Assembly (NCBI GenBank): GCA_048264125.1
Contig: JBLXDM010000005.1
Span: 186,001 to 250,000, forward strand
DNA length: 64,000 bases
Source: M1-B18 sp048264125
GTDB taxonomy: Bacteria > Bacillota > Clostridia > Peptostreptococcales > Natronincolaceae
Direction of reading: 5' to 3'
Position 1 is the first letter of the stretch. Every line of letters begins with the position of its first letter. The notes beneath the pieces are model-generated. The model was not told where the DNA came from and did no database searches. It saw only the letters and a program-made list of their open reading frames with translations. The position numbers were made by a program, and so were the translations under genes. This document shows, piece after piece, positions 1 to 8,595 of this stretch.

Positions 1-926
1 TCTTCTCCAGGAATTACTTTTCTTACATAGGCCTTATAATCTCTTGCCTCTCCCTGCTTCCTAATGGTTATATTCTTTTTCTCCTGAATGCCCTCAAACT
101 GTTGGCTATCCAGCTCTATTATTATGCTCCACCTGTGGTCTCTTATAATACGTATTTGAAGCCCCTCCACCGGGGAGGTGCTATTTTTTTTCAGTGTGCT
201 TTTTATAAGCTCCATATCCTGAGGCGCAATATGCTCAATTGACTTCCTGCTTAATAGCTCCTCTAGTCCATCTCCACCAAAGGCCACGACTCCGGGACTT
301 TCGCTATATATGGTCTGTATTGAGGTCTGTAGTCTTTCTTCTATAGCCTTCTTCTGCTCCTGCAGCTGCGTAAGATTTTTACCGGCAAAGCTTTCTTCAC
401 CGGAAATTATGCTTTTCTTCTGCACCAGTTCATCCAGCTGCTGCTGGTAATCACTTATCTGGGAATAATCATTTTCCTTATACGCATTCTGCATTTTACC
501 CATGATATCATTTATTTGATTATCCAGCTTTTGAATGTCTCCATCAAAAATCGTTTCTTCATTTTGTTTTTCCTCAATCCCCTTAATTCTCGAATTTATG
601 ATTTCAAGCTCCTCTAGGGTCTTGGGATCAATATTTTCCATATGAACCTCTGCCAGCTTTTGGCCTTTAGTTACCTTTTCACCATCGGCTACAAAATATG
701 TAATCTCGCCATCATTAATATTACTGAATATATCCTCGTCCCTAGCCACATAGCCGGTTGCCGATACCATTATCTCCAGGTTTCCTATCTGAGCTATCGT
801 GGTTTTATAGCCCGAGGCGCCTAGTATCGGATATAGACGAGATATGATATATATAGAAACAACAGCTATGAGTATCATTCTTGTGAAGGGTCTTTTTCTT
901 CTTCGTTTTTTTTTAACCTTATCCAT
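1..926 (-). CDS. HlyD-family efflux adaptor (membrane fusion) protein, 3' end outside window
   Basis: The reading frame is open to the left edge, so about 308 N-terminal residues are seen. It starts with a basic stretch (MDKVKKKRRRKRPF) and one membrane helix at about residues 16-33. A short lipoyl/biotinyl-like segment follows (GNLEIMVSATGYV), then a region rich in Glu, Gln and Lys that should form a coiled-coil hairpin. This is the layout of HlyD/YknX-type adaptors, which link an inner-membrane exporter to the outside. No partner ABC or RND gene is in the window. The specific substrate cannot be told. The ATG at 926 was chosen because it precedes the basic N-terminus. Confidence 0.75.
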   Translation of the reverse strand, partial: MDKVKKKRRRKRPFTRMILIAVVSIYIISRLYPILGASGYKTTIAQIGNLEIMVSATGYVARDEDIFSNINDGEITYFVADGEKVTKGQKLAEVHMENIDPKTLEELEIINSRIKGIEEKQNEETIFDGDIQKLDNQINDIMGKMQNAYKENDYSQISDYQQQLDELVQKKSIISGEESFAGKNLTQLQEQKKAIEERLQTSIQTIYSESPGVVAFGGDGLEELLSRKSIEHIAPQDMELIKSTLKKNSTSPVEGLQIRIIRDHRWSIIIELDSQQFEGIQEKKNITIRKQGEARDYKAYVRKVIPGE

Positions 927-1049
927 AGTCACCACCTACCATCATTTATCAATATACTATTCTTCATTAGGTTCAAAAGTCCTTCCAAATACTTAAACAT
1001 ATTTTTAATCCCCTAGACCTATTTGTGTTTATTCATTTTATAAAACATT

Positions 1050-1075
1050 AAAAAACCTCACTATATAGCGAGGTT
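1050..1075 (-). terminator. Intrinsic terminator after the 1093-1473 gene
   Basis: On the minus strand an AACCTC...GAGGTT stem is followed by a run of T. It lies just after the stop codon of the gene ending at 1093. Confidence 0.7.
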
Positions 1076-1092
1076 CTTATCATATTAGTTTT

Positions 1093-1473
1093 TTAAAACC
1101 TTGTAAAAAACTTGCCATATTTGCTTATAACCTTTAATCTTCTAATTGTACTTATCTTTAAATTCTTTATACCCTGTGCCTTTGTGGCTATTGCAATGGC
1201 GTTTTCAGACTTAATTACCCCTAAAAGCACCCCTTTGATGTTTAAGGAATTATCCAGCTCCACCTTGATTTCATCCCCAGCCATCAATTCAGTGGAACCC
1301 AGCATAAAATGCTTTACATCAATGTTTTTAAGCTCACTTTGGTCTAGGTTTTTAAAATCCAAAACAATGACATTATTCTTTAAATAAAGCTTTTCCTTTA
1401 TTACAACCATGATATAGCCTATAACACAAATAAGGAATATGGTTAAAGCCAGCGACAATACATAATCATTCAT
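1093..1473 (-). CDS. Hypothetical membrane-anchored protein, 126 aa
   Basis: I do not recognise a family. One membrane helix spans about residues 5-25 (LALTIFLICVIGYIMVV). A mostly beta-strand-like soluble domain rich in Lys, Asn and Ile follows. The start has a GAAGGTGA ribosome binding site 6 nt upstream. The gene has its own terminator and lies between the HlyD-type gene and another small membrane protein, so these may share a role at the cell surface, but nothing in the sequence proves it. Confidence 0.6.
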   Translation of the reverse strand: MNDYVLSLALTIFLICVIGYIMVVIKEKLYLKNNVIVLDFKNLDQSELKNIDVKHFMLGSTELMAGDEIKVELDNSLNIKGVLLGVIKSENAIAIATKAQGIKNLKISTIRRLKVISKYGKFFTRF

Positions 1474-1607
1474 TCAGATTCACCTTCATTCAAGTAAGTA
1501 TAAGCTACGCTAAATTGCTATTTGTTAACATTATATCATCAATTATGTCCATGTTATATACATTTATGAAAAATTATCAGATTATTCTTAGATATGTAGC
1601 TTAGATA

Positions 1608-1633
1608 AATAAAAACCGAGGCTTCCCCCGGCT
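1608..1633 (-). terminator. Intrinsic terminator after the 1653-1955 gene
   Basis: On the minus strand an 8-bp stem (two wobble pairs) with a GAAG loop is followed by TTTTTATT, 20 nt after the stop codon. Confidence 0.65.
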
Positions 1634-1652
1634 CTTATAAATACTATTCAAA

Positions 1653-1955
1653 TTACAGCTCCATTTCCTCTAAATATTCCTTTGCACTGCTATATAAATA
1701 AGCGATTAGGCTTCTCATTATTTCTCTTGGAATCATGAAACTCAACCCTTTGGGTAAATAGAGATATGCTTTTTCTAATACCCACTCCTCCTGCTCCCTG
1801 CCGCTATTTAAAACTAAATCCCCGGCAAGCCTTTTAGCCTGTAGCATAAGGCCATATAATATTGATTTTGTCTTATTCCATTCATATAGGCCTGAGGTAA
1901 GTGCTGCAATAACAACGACAATATAGAATTTATTTTCTATAATATAATCCAGCAT
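1653..1955 (-). CDS. Hypothetical small membrane protein, 100 aa
   Basis: There is one N-terminal membrane helix (about residues 9-23, FYIVVVIAALTSGLY). An amphipathic helical region follows, with a KAYLYLPKGLSFMIPR segment and an acidic C-terminus. The ATG has an AAAGGGGG ribosome binding site 8 nt upstream, which supports a real gene. The layout of one helix plus a helical cytoplasmic tail is holin-like or scaffold-like, but I do not recognise the family and assign no function. Confidence 0.6.
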   Translation of the reverse strand: MLDYIIENKFYIVVVIAALTSGLYEWNKTKSILYGLMLQAKRLAGDLVLNSGREQEEWVLEKAYLYLPKGLSFMIPREIMRSLIAYLYSSAKEYLEEMEL

Positions 1956-2033
1956 CAGTGTAGCCCCCTTTGCTATATCCTATTCAAATTTTTAGGTTAT
2001 GCTATTAATATGTACTGTAGAGGGCATAAATTA

Positions 2034-2080
2034 CAAAAAAATAAAACAACCACCTGCAATAATTAAACTGCAGGTGGTTG
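2034..2080 (-). terminator. Strong hairpin terminator upstream of the 1653-1955 gene
   Basis: A perfect 12-bp inverted repeat (CAACCACCTGCA and its complement, 2047-2058 and 2069-2080) has a 10-nt loop and a T-rich tract on the minus strand. It isolates the small gene at 1653 from transcription of the tRNA and spoIVA. Confidence 0.65.
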
Positions 2081-2151
2081 CTTGGGTTTATTCTTAGTTT
2101 TCTGATTTCAGTATATTCTTTCTAAAGCGGCTTTGGTTATTATATATTTTT

Positions 2152-2172
2152 TTGTTAGCAAATTGTTAGCAA
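2152..2172. repeat. Tandem direct repeat TTGTTAGCAA beside tRNA-Pro
   Basis: Two copies of TTGTTAGCAA (2152-2161 and 2163-2172) are separated by one base. They lie about 70 bp beyond the 3' end of tRNA-Pro, where integrases often leave att sites. No integrase gene is present, so this may be chance or an old scar. Confidence 0.3.
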
Positions 2173-2203
2173 GTAATTGATTCTTATATGTAGAAAATCA
2201 CAT

Positions 2204-2233
2204 AAAAAACCCTTGTACCACTAGATACAAGAG
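2204..2233 (-). terminator. Terminator of tRNA-Pro
   Basis: On the minus strand a CTCTTGTA...TACAAGGG stem with an 8-nt loop is followed by TTTTTT. It begins 8 nt after the encoded CCA of the tRNA. Confidence 0.75.
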
Positions 2234-2240
2234 TTGAAAT

Positions 2241-2317
2241 TGGTCTGGCTGACAAGACTTGAACTTGCGACCTCCAGACCCCCAGTCTGGCGCGCTACCA
2301 AACTGCGCCACAGCCAG
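2241..2317 (-). tRNA. tRNA-Pro (anticodon GGG)
   Basis: On the minus strand the 77-nt sequence folds as a cloverleaf. The acceptor stem is CTGGCTG/CAGCCAG, the D-arm has GCGC/GCGC, and the anticodon stem CCAGA/TCTGG carries loop CTGGGGG with anticodon GGG (2281-2283). The T-arm is GCAAG-TTCAAGT-CTTGT. The 3' end ACCA is encoded. It stands alone, downstream of spoIVA, with its own terminator. Confidence 0.95.
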
Positions 2318-2385
2318 ATGTTAACGAACAAATACTATTCTAATGGTATTTTCGCCTCTTGTCAAGGCTTTTATACATATATAAC

Positions 2386-2405
2386 GGGGTATATTTCTAT
2401 ACCCC
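2386..2405. terminator. Hairpin between spoIVA and tRNA-Pro
   Basis: A perfect 8-bp stem (GGGGTATA/TATACCCC) with a TTTC loop lies 25 nt after the spoIVA stop codon. The T-tract is weak (GTTATAT), so it may act as an RNA end or a poor terminator. Confidence 0.45.
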
Positions 2406-2429
2406 ATTATACTGTTAAGCTAAGCTAGG

Positions 2430-3908
2430 CTATAGGATAATGGCAATTAGACCGCCGCCACCCTCGTTAATGATCCTTTGCAGGGTCTTTTGAAGCTTGA
2501 TTCTGGTGTCCTCCGGCATCATGTGAAGCTTGTTTTGTAGCTGCTCCTTGATAAGATCATTCAATGATTTGCCGAAGATATTTGTATCCCATATTTTCTC
2601 GGTATTTTGCTCGAATTCATCCAGCAGATATTTCAGCATCTCTTCACTCTGCTTTTCAGTGCCCACCACCGGTGATATCTCCGTGGCTATATCTGCTCTT
2701 ATGAAGTGTAGTGAAGGTGCATTAGCCCTCAATTTAACGCCAAATTGATTTCCATGTCTAAAGATTTCCGGCTGCTCTAGTGTTAGCTCATCAAAGGACG
2801 GTGGCACCAGACCATAGCCAATGCTCTTGACATCCTTTAAGGCGTTCTCAATTTTTGTGAATTCACGCTTGGCTCTTGCCAGCTCCATGATCAAGCCTAT
2901 CAGCTGATGGTCACCATCTATAGCATAGCCTGTTTTTTCCTCTAGTACCCTGTAGAAGAGATTTTCGCTGGTGGCCAGCTCCAGCAGTGCTGCCCCTTCA
3001 CCCATACTGATATTCTCCAATGATACCTTCCTAACATTTTCTACTCCTCTAAGGTTGCTGACCATTGCTTCTACGTCTCTGAGCTTTCTCATTTCAGTCG
3101 CAGCCTCTTTGATTTTGTTCATTATTGAAGCCTTAAGCCAATGGGTAGATTCTATGCTCTCCAGCCAGCCTGGAAGGTTAATATTTATTTCAGTAATTGG
3201 GAATTCAAATAATATCTTTTCTAGTATATCGTGAATATCCGGCATCTCCATTACAGCGCAATTTTTAATAAGCACTGGTACCTGATACTTTTCCTCCAGA
3301 CGTCCTGCAAGATTCCTTGCTTCCTCAGACTCAGGGTATTTTGTATTTAGCACCATTACAAAGGGCTTGTTTATTTCCTTCAGCTCATTTATTACCCTTT
3401 CCTCTGCCTCTATGTATTGGTCTCTGGATATCTCAGTTATGGAGCCGTCGGTGGTTACCACAAGGCCGATTGTGGAATGCTCCTTAATGACCTTTCTTGT
3501 ACCAATTTCAGCAGCATCCTCAAAGGGTATTGGCTTTTCAAACCAAGGGGTATTAACCAGCCTTGGTCTTCCCTCCTCCATATGCCCTAAAGCACCATTT
3601 ACCAAATAACCAACACAGTCTATCATCCTCATCCTAAAGGATGCATTGTCCTTTAAGACCAGCTCAACGGCTTCATTGGGTACAAATTTGGGCTCTGTGG
3701 TGGTTATGGTTTTCCCGGAGCCACTCTGGGGCAGCTCATCCTTAGCTCGTTCCTTTTTATAGGCATTCTCTATATTGGGTAATACAAATAAATCCATTAC
3801 TCTTTTAATAAGGGTAGATTTTCCGGTTCTTACGGGACCTACCACACCTATATAGATATCCCCCTGTGTCCGTTGTGCTATATCTCTGTAGATGTCATAG
3901 CTTTCCAT
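2430..3908 (-). CDS. spoIVA: Stage IV sporulation protein A (spore coat morphogenetic ATPase)
   Basis: SpoIVA is an ATPase that polymerises on the forespore surface in the mother cell and forms the base on which the coat is built. The 492-residue length equals that of the Bacillus subtilis protein. The Walker A motif GPVRTGKST is at residues 24-32. The IDCVGYLVNGALGHMEEG segment and a C-terminus ending GGGGLIAIIL are typical of the family. The ATG has an AAGGAGGG site 7 nt upstream. The gene follows gpsA, as in many spore formers, but is separated from it by a terminator and has its own sigma-E-type promoter (3961-3989). Confidence 0.97.
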   Translation of the reverse strand: MESYDIYRDIAQRTQGDIYIGVVGPVRTGKSTLIKRVMDLFVLPNIENAYKKERAKDELPQSGSGKTITTTEPKFVPNEAVELVLKDNASFRMRMIDCVGYLVNGALGHMEEGRPRLVNTPWFEKPIPFEDAAEIGTRKVIKEHSTIGLVVTTDGSITEISRDQYIEAEERVINELKEINKPFVMVLNTKYPESEEARNLAGRLEEKYQVPVLIKNCAVMEMPDIHDILEKILFEFPITEININLPGWLESIESTHWLKASIMNKIKEAATEMRKLRDVEAMVSNLRGVENVRKVSLENISMGEGAALLELATSENLFYRVLEEKTGYAIDGDHQLIGLIMELARAKREFTKIENALKDVKSIGYGLVPPSFDELTLEQPEIFRHGNQFGVKLRANAPSLHFIRADIATEISPVVGTEKQSEEMLKYLLDEFEQNTEKIWDTNIFGKSLNDLIKEQLQNKLHMMPEDTRIKLQKTLQRIINEGGGGLIAIIL

Positions 3909-3960
3909 ATATTTCCCTCCTTTTTATATGAATTAATTTTTAACCTAGCTTAACATTATA

Positions 3961-3989
3961 AATATATGATTATCCTTAGAGAATATGAC
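3961..3989 (-). promoter_or_regulatory. Sigma-E-type promoter of spoIVA
   Basis: On the minus strand GTCATATT (3982-3989, the -35 element, full match to the known GKMATATW consensus) is followed after 13 nt by CATATATT (3961-3968, one mismatch to CATAYAMT). It lies 52 nt upstream of the spoIVA start. spoIVA is a mother-cell sigma-E gene in Bacillus, which agrees. Confidence 0.8.
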
Positions 3990-4116
3990 AATAAGCTTGT
4001 GCCATATAAAAAAACATAAGCTCATGATTTTTAAATAGTCAGCAGCTATAAAAAAGGACATAGTGCTTAATATTTTATATTTGCAAAGCGAATATTTTAT
4101 GACTGTTTTTTTCCAA

Positions 4117-4162
4117 ACAAAAAAACTCAGCCACCCTATGCAATTAATAGAGTGCTGAGCTT
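4117..4162 (-). terminator. Terminator of the der-plsY-gpsA operon
   Basis: On the minus strand a CTCAGC...GCTGAG stem, with further weak pairs inside, is followed by a run of seven T. It begins 14 nt after the gpsA stop codon. Confidence 0.75.
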
Positions 4163-4175
4163 CTATTTTAATTTC

Positions 4176-5210
4176 CTACCAGCTTATATCGAAGGAATCC
4201 ACTATCTCCTCCAGCTCATGGGTTCGGTTTCTTGTCATAAGATTTAAAACGGCATCCTTGGCATTTGAGCCCTCATAGAGTATTTTATAGATTTCCTCCG
4301 TAATAGGCATTTCTATATTATGTCTTTGAGCCAGCTCGTAGGCTGCTTTAGTAGTGGTAACACCCTCCACCACCATGCCGATTTCCACCAGAGTCTCCTG
4401 AAGGCTTTTTCCCTTACCCAAAAGGATTCCGGCCCTGCGATTTCTACTATGCATACTGGTGCAGGTAACTATTAAGTCCCCTATTCCAGATAGGCCTGCA
4501 AAGGTTGGAAGACTGGCGCCCATTTCCTTACCCAGACGGGCTATTTCTCTTATCCCCCTGGTCATTAGAGCTGCCTTTGCATTGTCACCGAAGCCTAGTC
4601 CGTCGGATATTCCGGCACCAAAGGCGATTACATTCTTTAAGGCGCCACCCAGCTCCACACCTATTAAGTCAGGATTTGTATATACCCTTAAGGATGGCGT
4701 TATAAATATATCCTGTACCCGCTCTACACTGTGGCGGTCTAAGCCTGCAGCCACCAATGTGGTTGGCATTCCCTTACATACCTCTTCTGCATGGGAGGGT
4801 CCTGAAAGCGCAACAAAGGGGTTCTCCGGCAATATTTCCTCTATAACCTTAGACACCCTCAGCAGAGTATTCTGTTCTAAGCCCTTTGAGACATTAACTA
4901 TTATTTGTGATGGTTTTATATAGCCTACTGCCTTTTGAATAACGCTTCTTACCGCCTGTGTGGGAACAGCCACCAGTACAACCTCCGTACCGCTGATGGC
5001 CTTTTCCATATCGGTGTAGAGCCTCATTTCCTCCGGCAATACAGTGTCAGGCAAATATTTTGAATTCATGCGAGTGGATAGCAGACTATTGTACTGATCT
5101 TCATCCTTCATCCACAGATTTACCCTATGACCCTTGCTCAGTAGAGACAGGGCTAAGGCCGTACCCCAGCTTCCAGCTCCTAATACCACAATTGATGTTG
5201 CTTCAGTCAT
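4176..5210 (-). CDS. gpsA: Glycerol-3-phosphate dehydrogenase [NAD(P)+]
   Basis: The enzyme reduces dihydroxyacetone phosphate to sn-glycerol 3-phosphate for phospholipid synthesis, in the cytosol. The N-terminal Rossmann motif GAGSWGTAL is at residues 11-19. VPTQAVR, NVSKGLE, the catalytic-lysine region ELGGALKNVIAFGAG and SGIGDLIVTCTS are all present. Length (344 aa) is normal. It follows plsY by 13 nt with an AAGGGGTG ribosome site. The pair makes chemical sense, because PlsY uses the product as acyl acceptor. Confidence 0.96.
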   Translation of the reverse strand: MTEATSIVVLGAGSWGTALALSLLSKGHRVNLWMKDEDQYNSLLSTRMNSKYLPDTVLPEEMRLYTDMEKAISGTEVVLVAVPTQAVRSVIQKAVGYIKPSQIIVNVSKGLEQNTLLRVSKVIEEILPENPFVALSGPSHAEEVCKGMPTTLVAAGLDRHSVERVQDIFITPSLRVYTNPDLIGVELGGALKNVIAFGAGISDGLGFGDNAKAALMTRGIREIARLGKEMGASLPTFAGLSGIGDLIVTCTSMHSRNRRAGILLGKGKSLQETLVEIGMVVEGVTTTKAAYELAQRHNIEMPITEEIYKILYEGSNAKDAVLNLMTRNRTHELEEIVDSFDISW

Positions 5211-5223
5211 TTTAAAACACCCC

Positions 5224-5814
5224 TTATTTGCTTTTTGATTTAGAGGTTACCTTTTTTTCTGTACCGTCTATCAATCTTTGAATGTTTCCACGGTGTCTGT
5301 ATATCGCCATTATTGAAATAATAATTGAAAATATTAAGTAGTCCCTGCCCTGTGGATATATAAAAATAGGTAAAAGTGCTATTGCTGAAACAGAGGCTAA
5401 GGAGACATACTTAAATAATATAAGTATTATTACACCAATACCGATACAGATTAATGCGGAGGAAGGATGTATCATTAAAACCACACCAATAGAGGTGGCA
5501 ATCCCCTTCCCCCCTTTAAATTTAAGCACAGCAGGCCAGTTATGTCCCACGATGGCTGCAACTCCTGCCACCAAAGCAACAGTATCCCCCCCGAAGCGTC
5601 TGGCAAGATAGACCGCCAGCACGCCCTTTAAGCTATCACCTATAAAGGCCATCAGCCCGGCTTTAAGCCCAAGTGTTCTGAATACATTGGTGGAGCCTGC
5701 ATTTCCACTGCCATGATTACGAATATCAATTTTACCTACAAATTTTCCTACGATAAAGGCGGTTGAAAAATTACCTAAAAGATAGGCAATTAAGACCAGT
5801 ATAAACGGTACCAC
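5224..5814 (-). CDS. plsY: Glycerol-3-phosphate acyltransferase PlsY
   Basis: PlsY transfers an acyl group from acyl-phosphate to glycerol 3-phosphate in the membrane, the first step of phosphatidic acid synthesis. The family motif GSGNAGSTNVFRTLG is at about residues 36-50, GHNWPAVLKFKGGKGIATSIG is also intact, and five or so membrane helices can be seen. Length (196 aa) is usual. It begins with GTG behind an AGGGGGG site and starts 3 nt after the der stop codon, so it is co-transcribed with der and gpsA. Confidence 0.95.
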   Translation of the reverse strand: MVPFILVLIAYLLGNFSTAFIVGKFVGKIDIRNHGSGNAGSTNVFRTLGLKAGLMAFIGDSLKGVLAVYLARRFGGDTVALVAGVAAIVGHNWPAVLKFKGGKGIATSIGVVLMIHPSSALICIGIGVIILILFKYVSLASVSAIALLPIFIYPQGRDYLIFSIIISIMAIYRHRGNIQRLIDGTEKKVTSKSKSK

Positions 5815-5817
5815 TGA

Positions 5818-7140
5818 TTATTCCCCCCTTGTCTTCTCACGCAGGATAAAGCGTACAGGCGTTCCTTCGAAGCCATAGCTTTCACGAATCCTATTTTCAA
5901 TATAACGTTGATATGAGAAATGCATCAGCTCTGCAACATTAACAAATAGTACAAAGGTTGGCGGCTTAACTGAGGCCTGATTCGCATAATAAATCTTCAG
6001 CTTCTTGCCCTTATCTGAAGGCGGCTGATTTAAAAGGATGGCTTCTCCTATGATATCGTTTAGACTACCAGTAGTTATCCTTAAAGAATGCTGATTTGAA
6101 ACATATTTGACCATTTCCAAGAGCTTGTTCATACGCTGCCCTGACATGGCGGAAACAAATAGAATCGGCGCATACTCTAAATATGCCAGCTCATTTCTTA
6201 TTTCCTTTGTAAATTGATTCATGGTATGGGTGTCCTTTTCTATAAGGTCCCATTTATTTATTACAATTATCATGGCCTTGCCATTTTCGTGGCTAAAGCC
6301 TGCGATTCTTTTGTCCTGCTCTGTAACACCCTCTGTGGCATCCAGTACCAAAAGGCATACATCTGCCCTTTCCACGGCGGTTATAGACCTTAGAACACTG
6401 TATTTTTCCACGCTGTCCAGGATTTTGCTCTTTCTTCTAATTCCGGCAGTATCAATCAGGATATATTTATCCTCACCATCTACAAAGGGGGTATCGACTG
6501 CATCCCTTGTGGTGCCTGCTACTTCACTGACGATTACCCTTTCCTCACCCAGAATACGATTTATAATAGAGGATTTACCTACATTAGGCTTACCAATAAT
6601 GGCTACCTTTATTGAATCATCCTCCTCTTGATTATCCCTTTCCTTAGGAAAATGCTTAACTATTTCATCCAGCAGATCTCCTATACCAAGCCCTAACGAG
6701 GATGAAACCTCTACCGGCTCTCCCATTCCCAGCTCATAAAAATCATAGTAGAACTCTGAATGCTTGGCGGTATCCACCTTATTTACAGCCAGCAGCACGG
6801 GTTTTTTCGCCCTTCTAAGCATTGCGGCCACATCTTTGTCGGTGGAGGTAAGACCCTCTTTACCGTCTGCGATGAATACTATGACATCAGCAGTATGTAT
6901 AGCCACCTCTGCCTGAAGCTTCATTTGGGCCTGTATGGTCTCGGTTGAAGCCGGCTCTATACCACCTGTATCAATTAATGTAAAGTAATGATTTAGCCAT
7001 TCCACCTCAGTATATATTCTGTCTCTTGTGACCCCAGGCTTATCCTCTACGATGGAGATTCTCTTGCCTGCGATTTTATTGAAAAGTGTAGACTTACCTA
7101 CATTAGGTCTGCCTACTATAGCTACTATTGGCTTTGCCAT
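5818..7140 (-). CDS. der: Ribosome biogenesis GTPase Der
   Basis: Der is a double GTPase needed for maturation of the 50S ribosomal subunit. Two G domains are seen, each with a P-loop (GRPNVGKST at 10-18 and GKPNVGKSS at about 183-191), DTGG or DTAG switch motifs, and NKVD or NKWD specificity motifs. A C-terminal KH-like domain ends in a basic tail. The 440-residue length is normal. It lies between the DUF512 radical SAM gene and plsY-gpsA, an order common in clostridia. Confidence 0.97.
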   Translation of the reverse strand: MAKPIVAIVGRPNVGKSTLFNKIAGKRISIVEDKPGVTRDRIYTEVEWLNHYFTLIDTGGIEPASTETIQAQMKLQAEVAIHTADVIVFIADGKEGLTSTDKDVAAMLRRAKKPVLLAVNKVDTAKHSEFYYDFYELGMGEPVEVSSSLGLGIGDLLDEIVKHFPKERDNQEEDDSIKVAIIGKPNVGKSSIINRILGEERVIVSEVAGTTRDAVDTPFVDGEDKYILIDTAGIRRKSKILDSVEKYSVLRSITAVERADVCLLVLDATEGVTEQDKRIAGFSHENGKAMIIVINKWDLIEKDTHTMNQFTKEIRNELAYLEYAPILFVSAMSGQRMNKLLEMVKYVSNQHSLRITTGSLNDIIGEAILLNQPPSDKGKKLKIYYANQASVKPPTFVLFVNVAELMHFSYQRYIENRIRESYGFEGTPVRFILREKTRGE

Positions 7141-7172
7141 TTAAAACACCTCGATTTACTTTTTTTCTTCGT

Positions 7173-8495
7173 TTATTTATATAGAATTTTTTGTATTAGC
7201 TTTTTGCCATTTACTGGGCTTACCACTATCCTTACGCCTAATTCCTTCTGTAGGTCACTAATTGTGAAATCATCTAGGAATATTTCCTCTCCAGACTTCA
7301 GCATTGATTCCGGTATTATAACACAATCACCGACATCAATCGCCCTTAGCTCCCTCAATATATCCTGTCCCGTCAACAAACCTACAACAGAAACATGTCC
7401 TCCAAAATATTGATTTTCCACGCCCAGCACTTCAACACTTAGGCCCTTAACTCGGTTTTCCAGCCTTTTTATGAGGGAGCTGATAAAGGGATATGCCAGG
7501 CTTCCGGTAACTAGCGTCACCCTTTTATTTACCTTTAGCTCCACCGGCAGCCTTGAGAGATATTTTACAAATTCGCTTTCAAGCTTTGCCACCATTCCAA
7601 CTCCATTTTCCAGCTGTGGAAAGCCTTCATAATCCTCAACAGGTGGAAATTCCTTGTCTGCCAAAATATAGAATTCATCGGATATGTAGACAAAATTACA
7701 CTTCTTTTCGTATCTAAAAAAGCTTTGCCATCTGTTTACCTGCTCAATTGCTGATGCTGCCGTCTCCTGGGTGAAGGCCTTTAGCTGAGGCAGCCCCTCC
7801 CGGTACCTTGTAATACCAACAGGCACCACTGCTACACTTTCTACCCCATTGCCTAAGGCTGCCAAATCCCTAAGAGTATTATCCAGCTCCTCTCCGTCAT
7901 TTACCTCGGGGCATAGCACGATCTGGCAATTGACCTTTATGTCATTTTCCACTAGGCGTTTCAAGATATCAAGTATATTATCCGCAAAACGATTATTCAG
8001 CATTCTTTTTCTAAGCTCACCATTGGTTGTATGTACCGATACATTGATTGGACTAATCCTGTATTGAATAATCTTTTTTATATCCTCATCCCTCATATTG
8101 GTTAGGGTGATATAGTTTCCATGTAAAAAGGACAGCCTTGAATCATCATCCTTAAAATATAGACTTTCCCTCATTCCCTTTGGAAGCTGGTCTATGAAGC
8201 AAAAGATGCATTTATTCTGACAGCTTCTCATATGGGTTAATATGGGATTGTCAAATTCAATACCTAAATCATCGTCATAGCCCTTATCTATTTCTAAAAT
8301 CCACGCTTCACCATTGGGCTTTTCAATTTCAACCTCAAGATACTCCTCCGCCAGACAGTATTTATATTCTATTATATCCTCAATAAATTGACCGTTTATA
8401 GCAATCAGCTTGTCGCCGATCTCTATACCGGCCTCTTCACCAATACCTCCTGGATAAACCTGACATATTACATTTTTAACTTTACCTTCCTTCAA
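7173..8495 (-). CDS. DUF512 radical SAM protein with PDZ domain
   Basis: The protein has an N-terminal PDZ-like domain (about residues 1-70, GIGEEAGIEIGDKLIAING). A radical SAM core follows with the CX3CX2C cluster motif in RSCQNKCIFCFID. The C-terminal DUF512 domain holds NGVGMV and GGHVSVVGLLTGQDI. The family is often placed next to der. Its substrate is not known to me, so a Fe-S, SAM-dependent oxidoreductase role is as far as the sequence goes. It is 32 nt upstream of der, in the same direction. Confidence 0.9.
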   Translation of the reverse strand: MKEGKVKNVICQVYPGGIGEEAGIEIGDKLIAINGQFIEDIIEYKYCLAEEYLEVEIEKPNGEAWILEIDKGYDDDLGIEFDNPILTHMRSCQNKCIFCFIDQLPKGMRESLYFKDDDSRLSFLHGNYITLTNMRDEDIKKIIQYRISPINVSVHTTNGELRKRMLNNRFADNILDILKRLVENDIKVNCQIVLCPEVNDGEELDNTLRDLAALGNGVESVAVVPVGITRYREGLPQLKAFTQETAASAIEQVNRWQSFFRYEKKCNFVYISDEFYILADKEFPPVEDYEGFPQLENGVGMVAKLESEFVKYLSRLPVELKVNKRVTLVTGSLAYPFISSLIKRLENRVKGLSVEVLGVENQYFGGHVSVVGLLTGQDILRELRAIDVGDCVIIPESMLKSGEEIFLDDFTISDLQKELGVRIVVSPVNGKKLIQKILYK

Positions 8496-8595
8496 TTCAA
8501 CACCTACTTTATATCCCTCTGTATTTCCATCACATCAAATAATATTACCATTTTATTTTTATAGCCGTCAAGTAATACTATATATCTTCCTGCCT

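Noticed and set aside
4459..4923. Plus-strand frame of 154 codons inside gpsA
   Set aside because: It is the shadow of a strongly conserved minus-strand gene and has no ribosome site or family resemblance. The same holds for the other long plus-strand frames inside der, ftsZ, murG and oppC.
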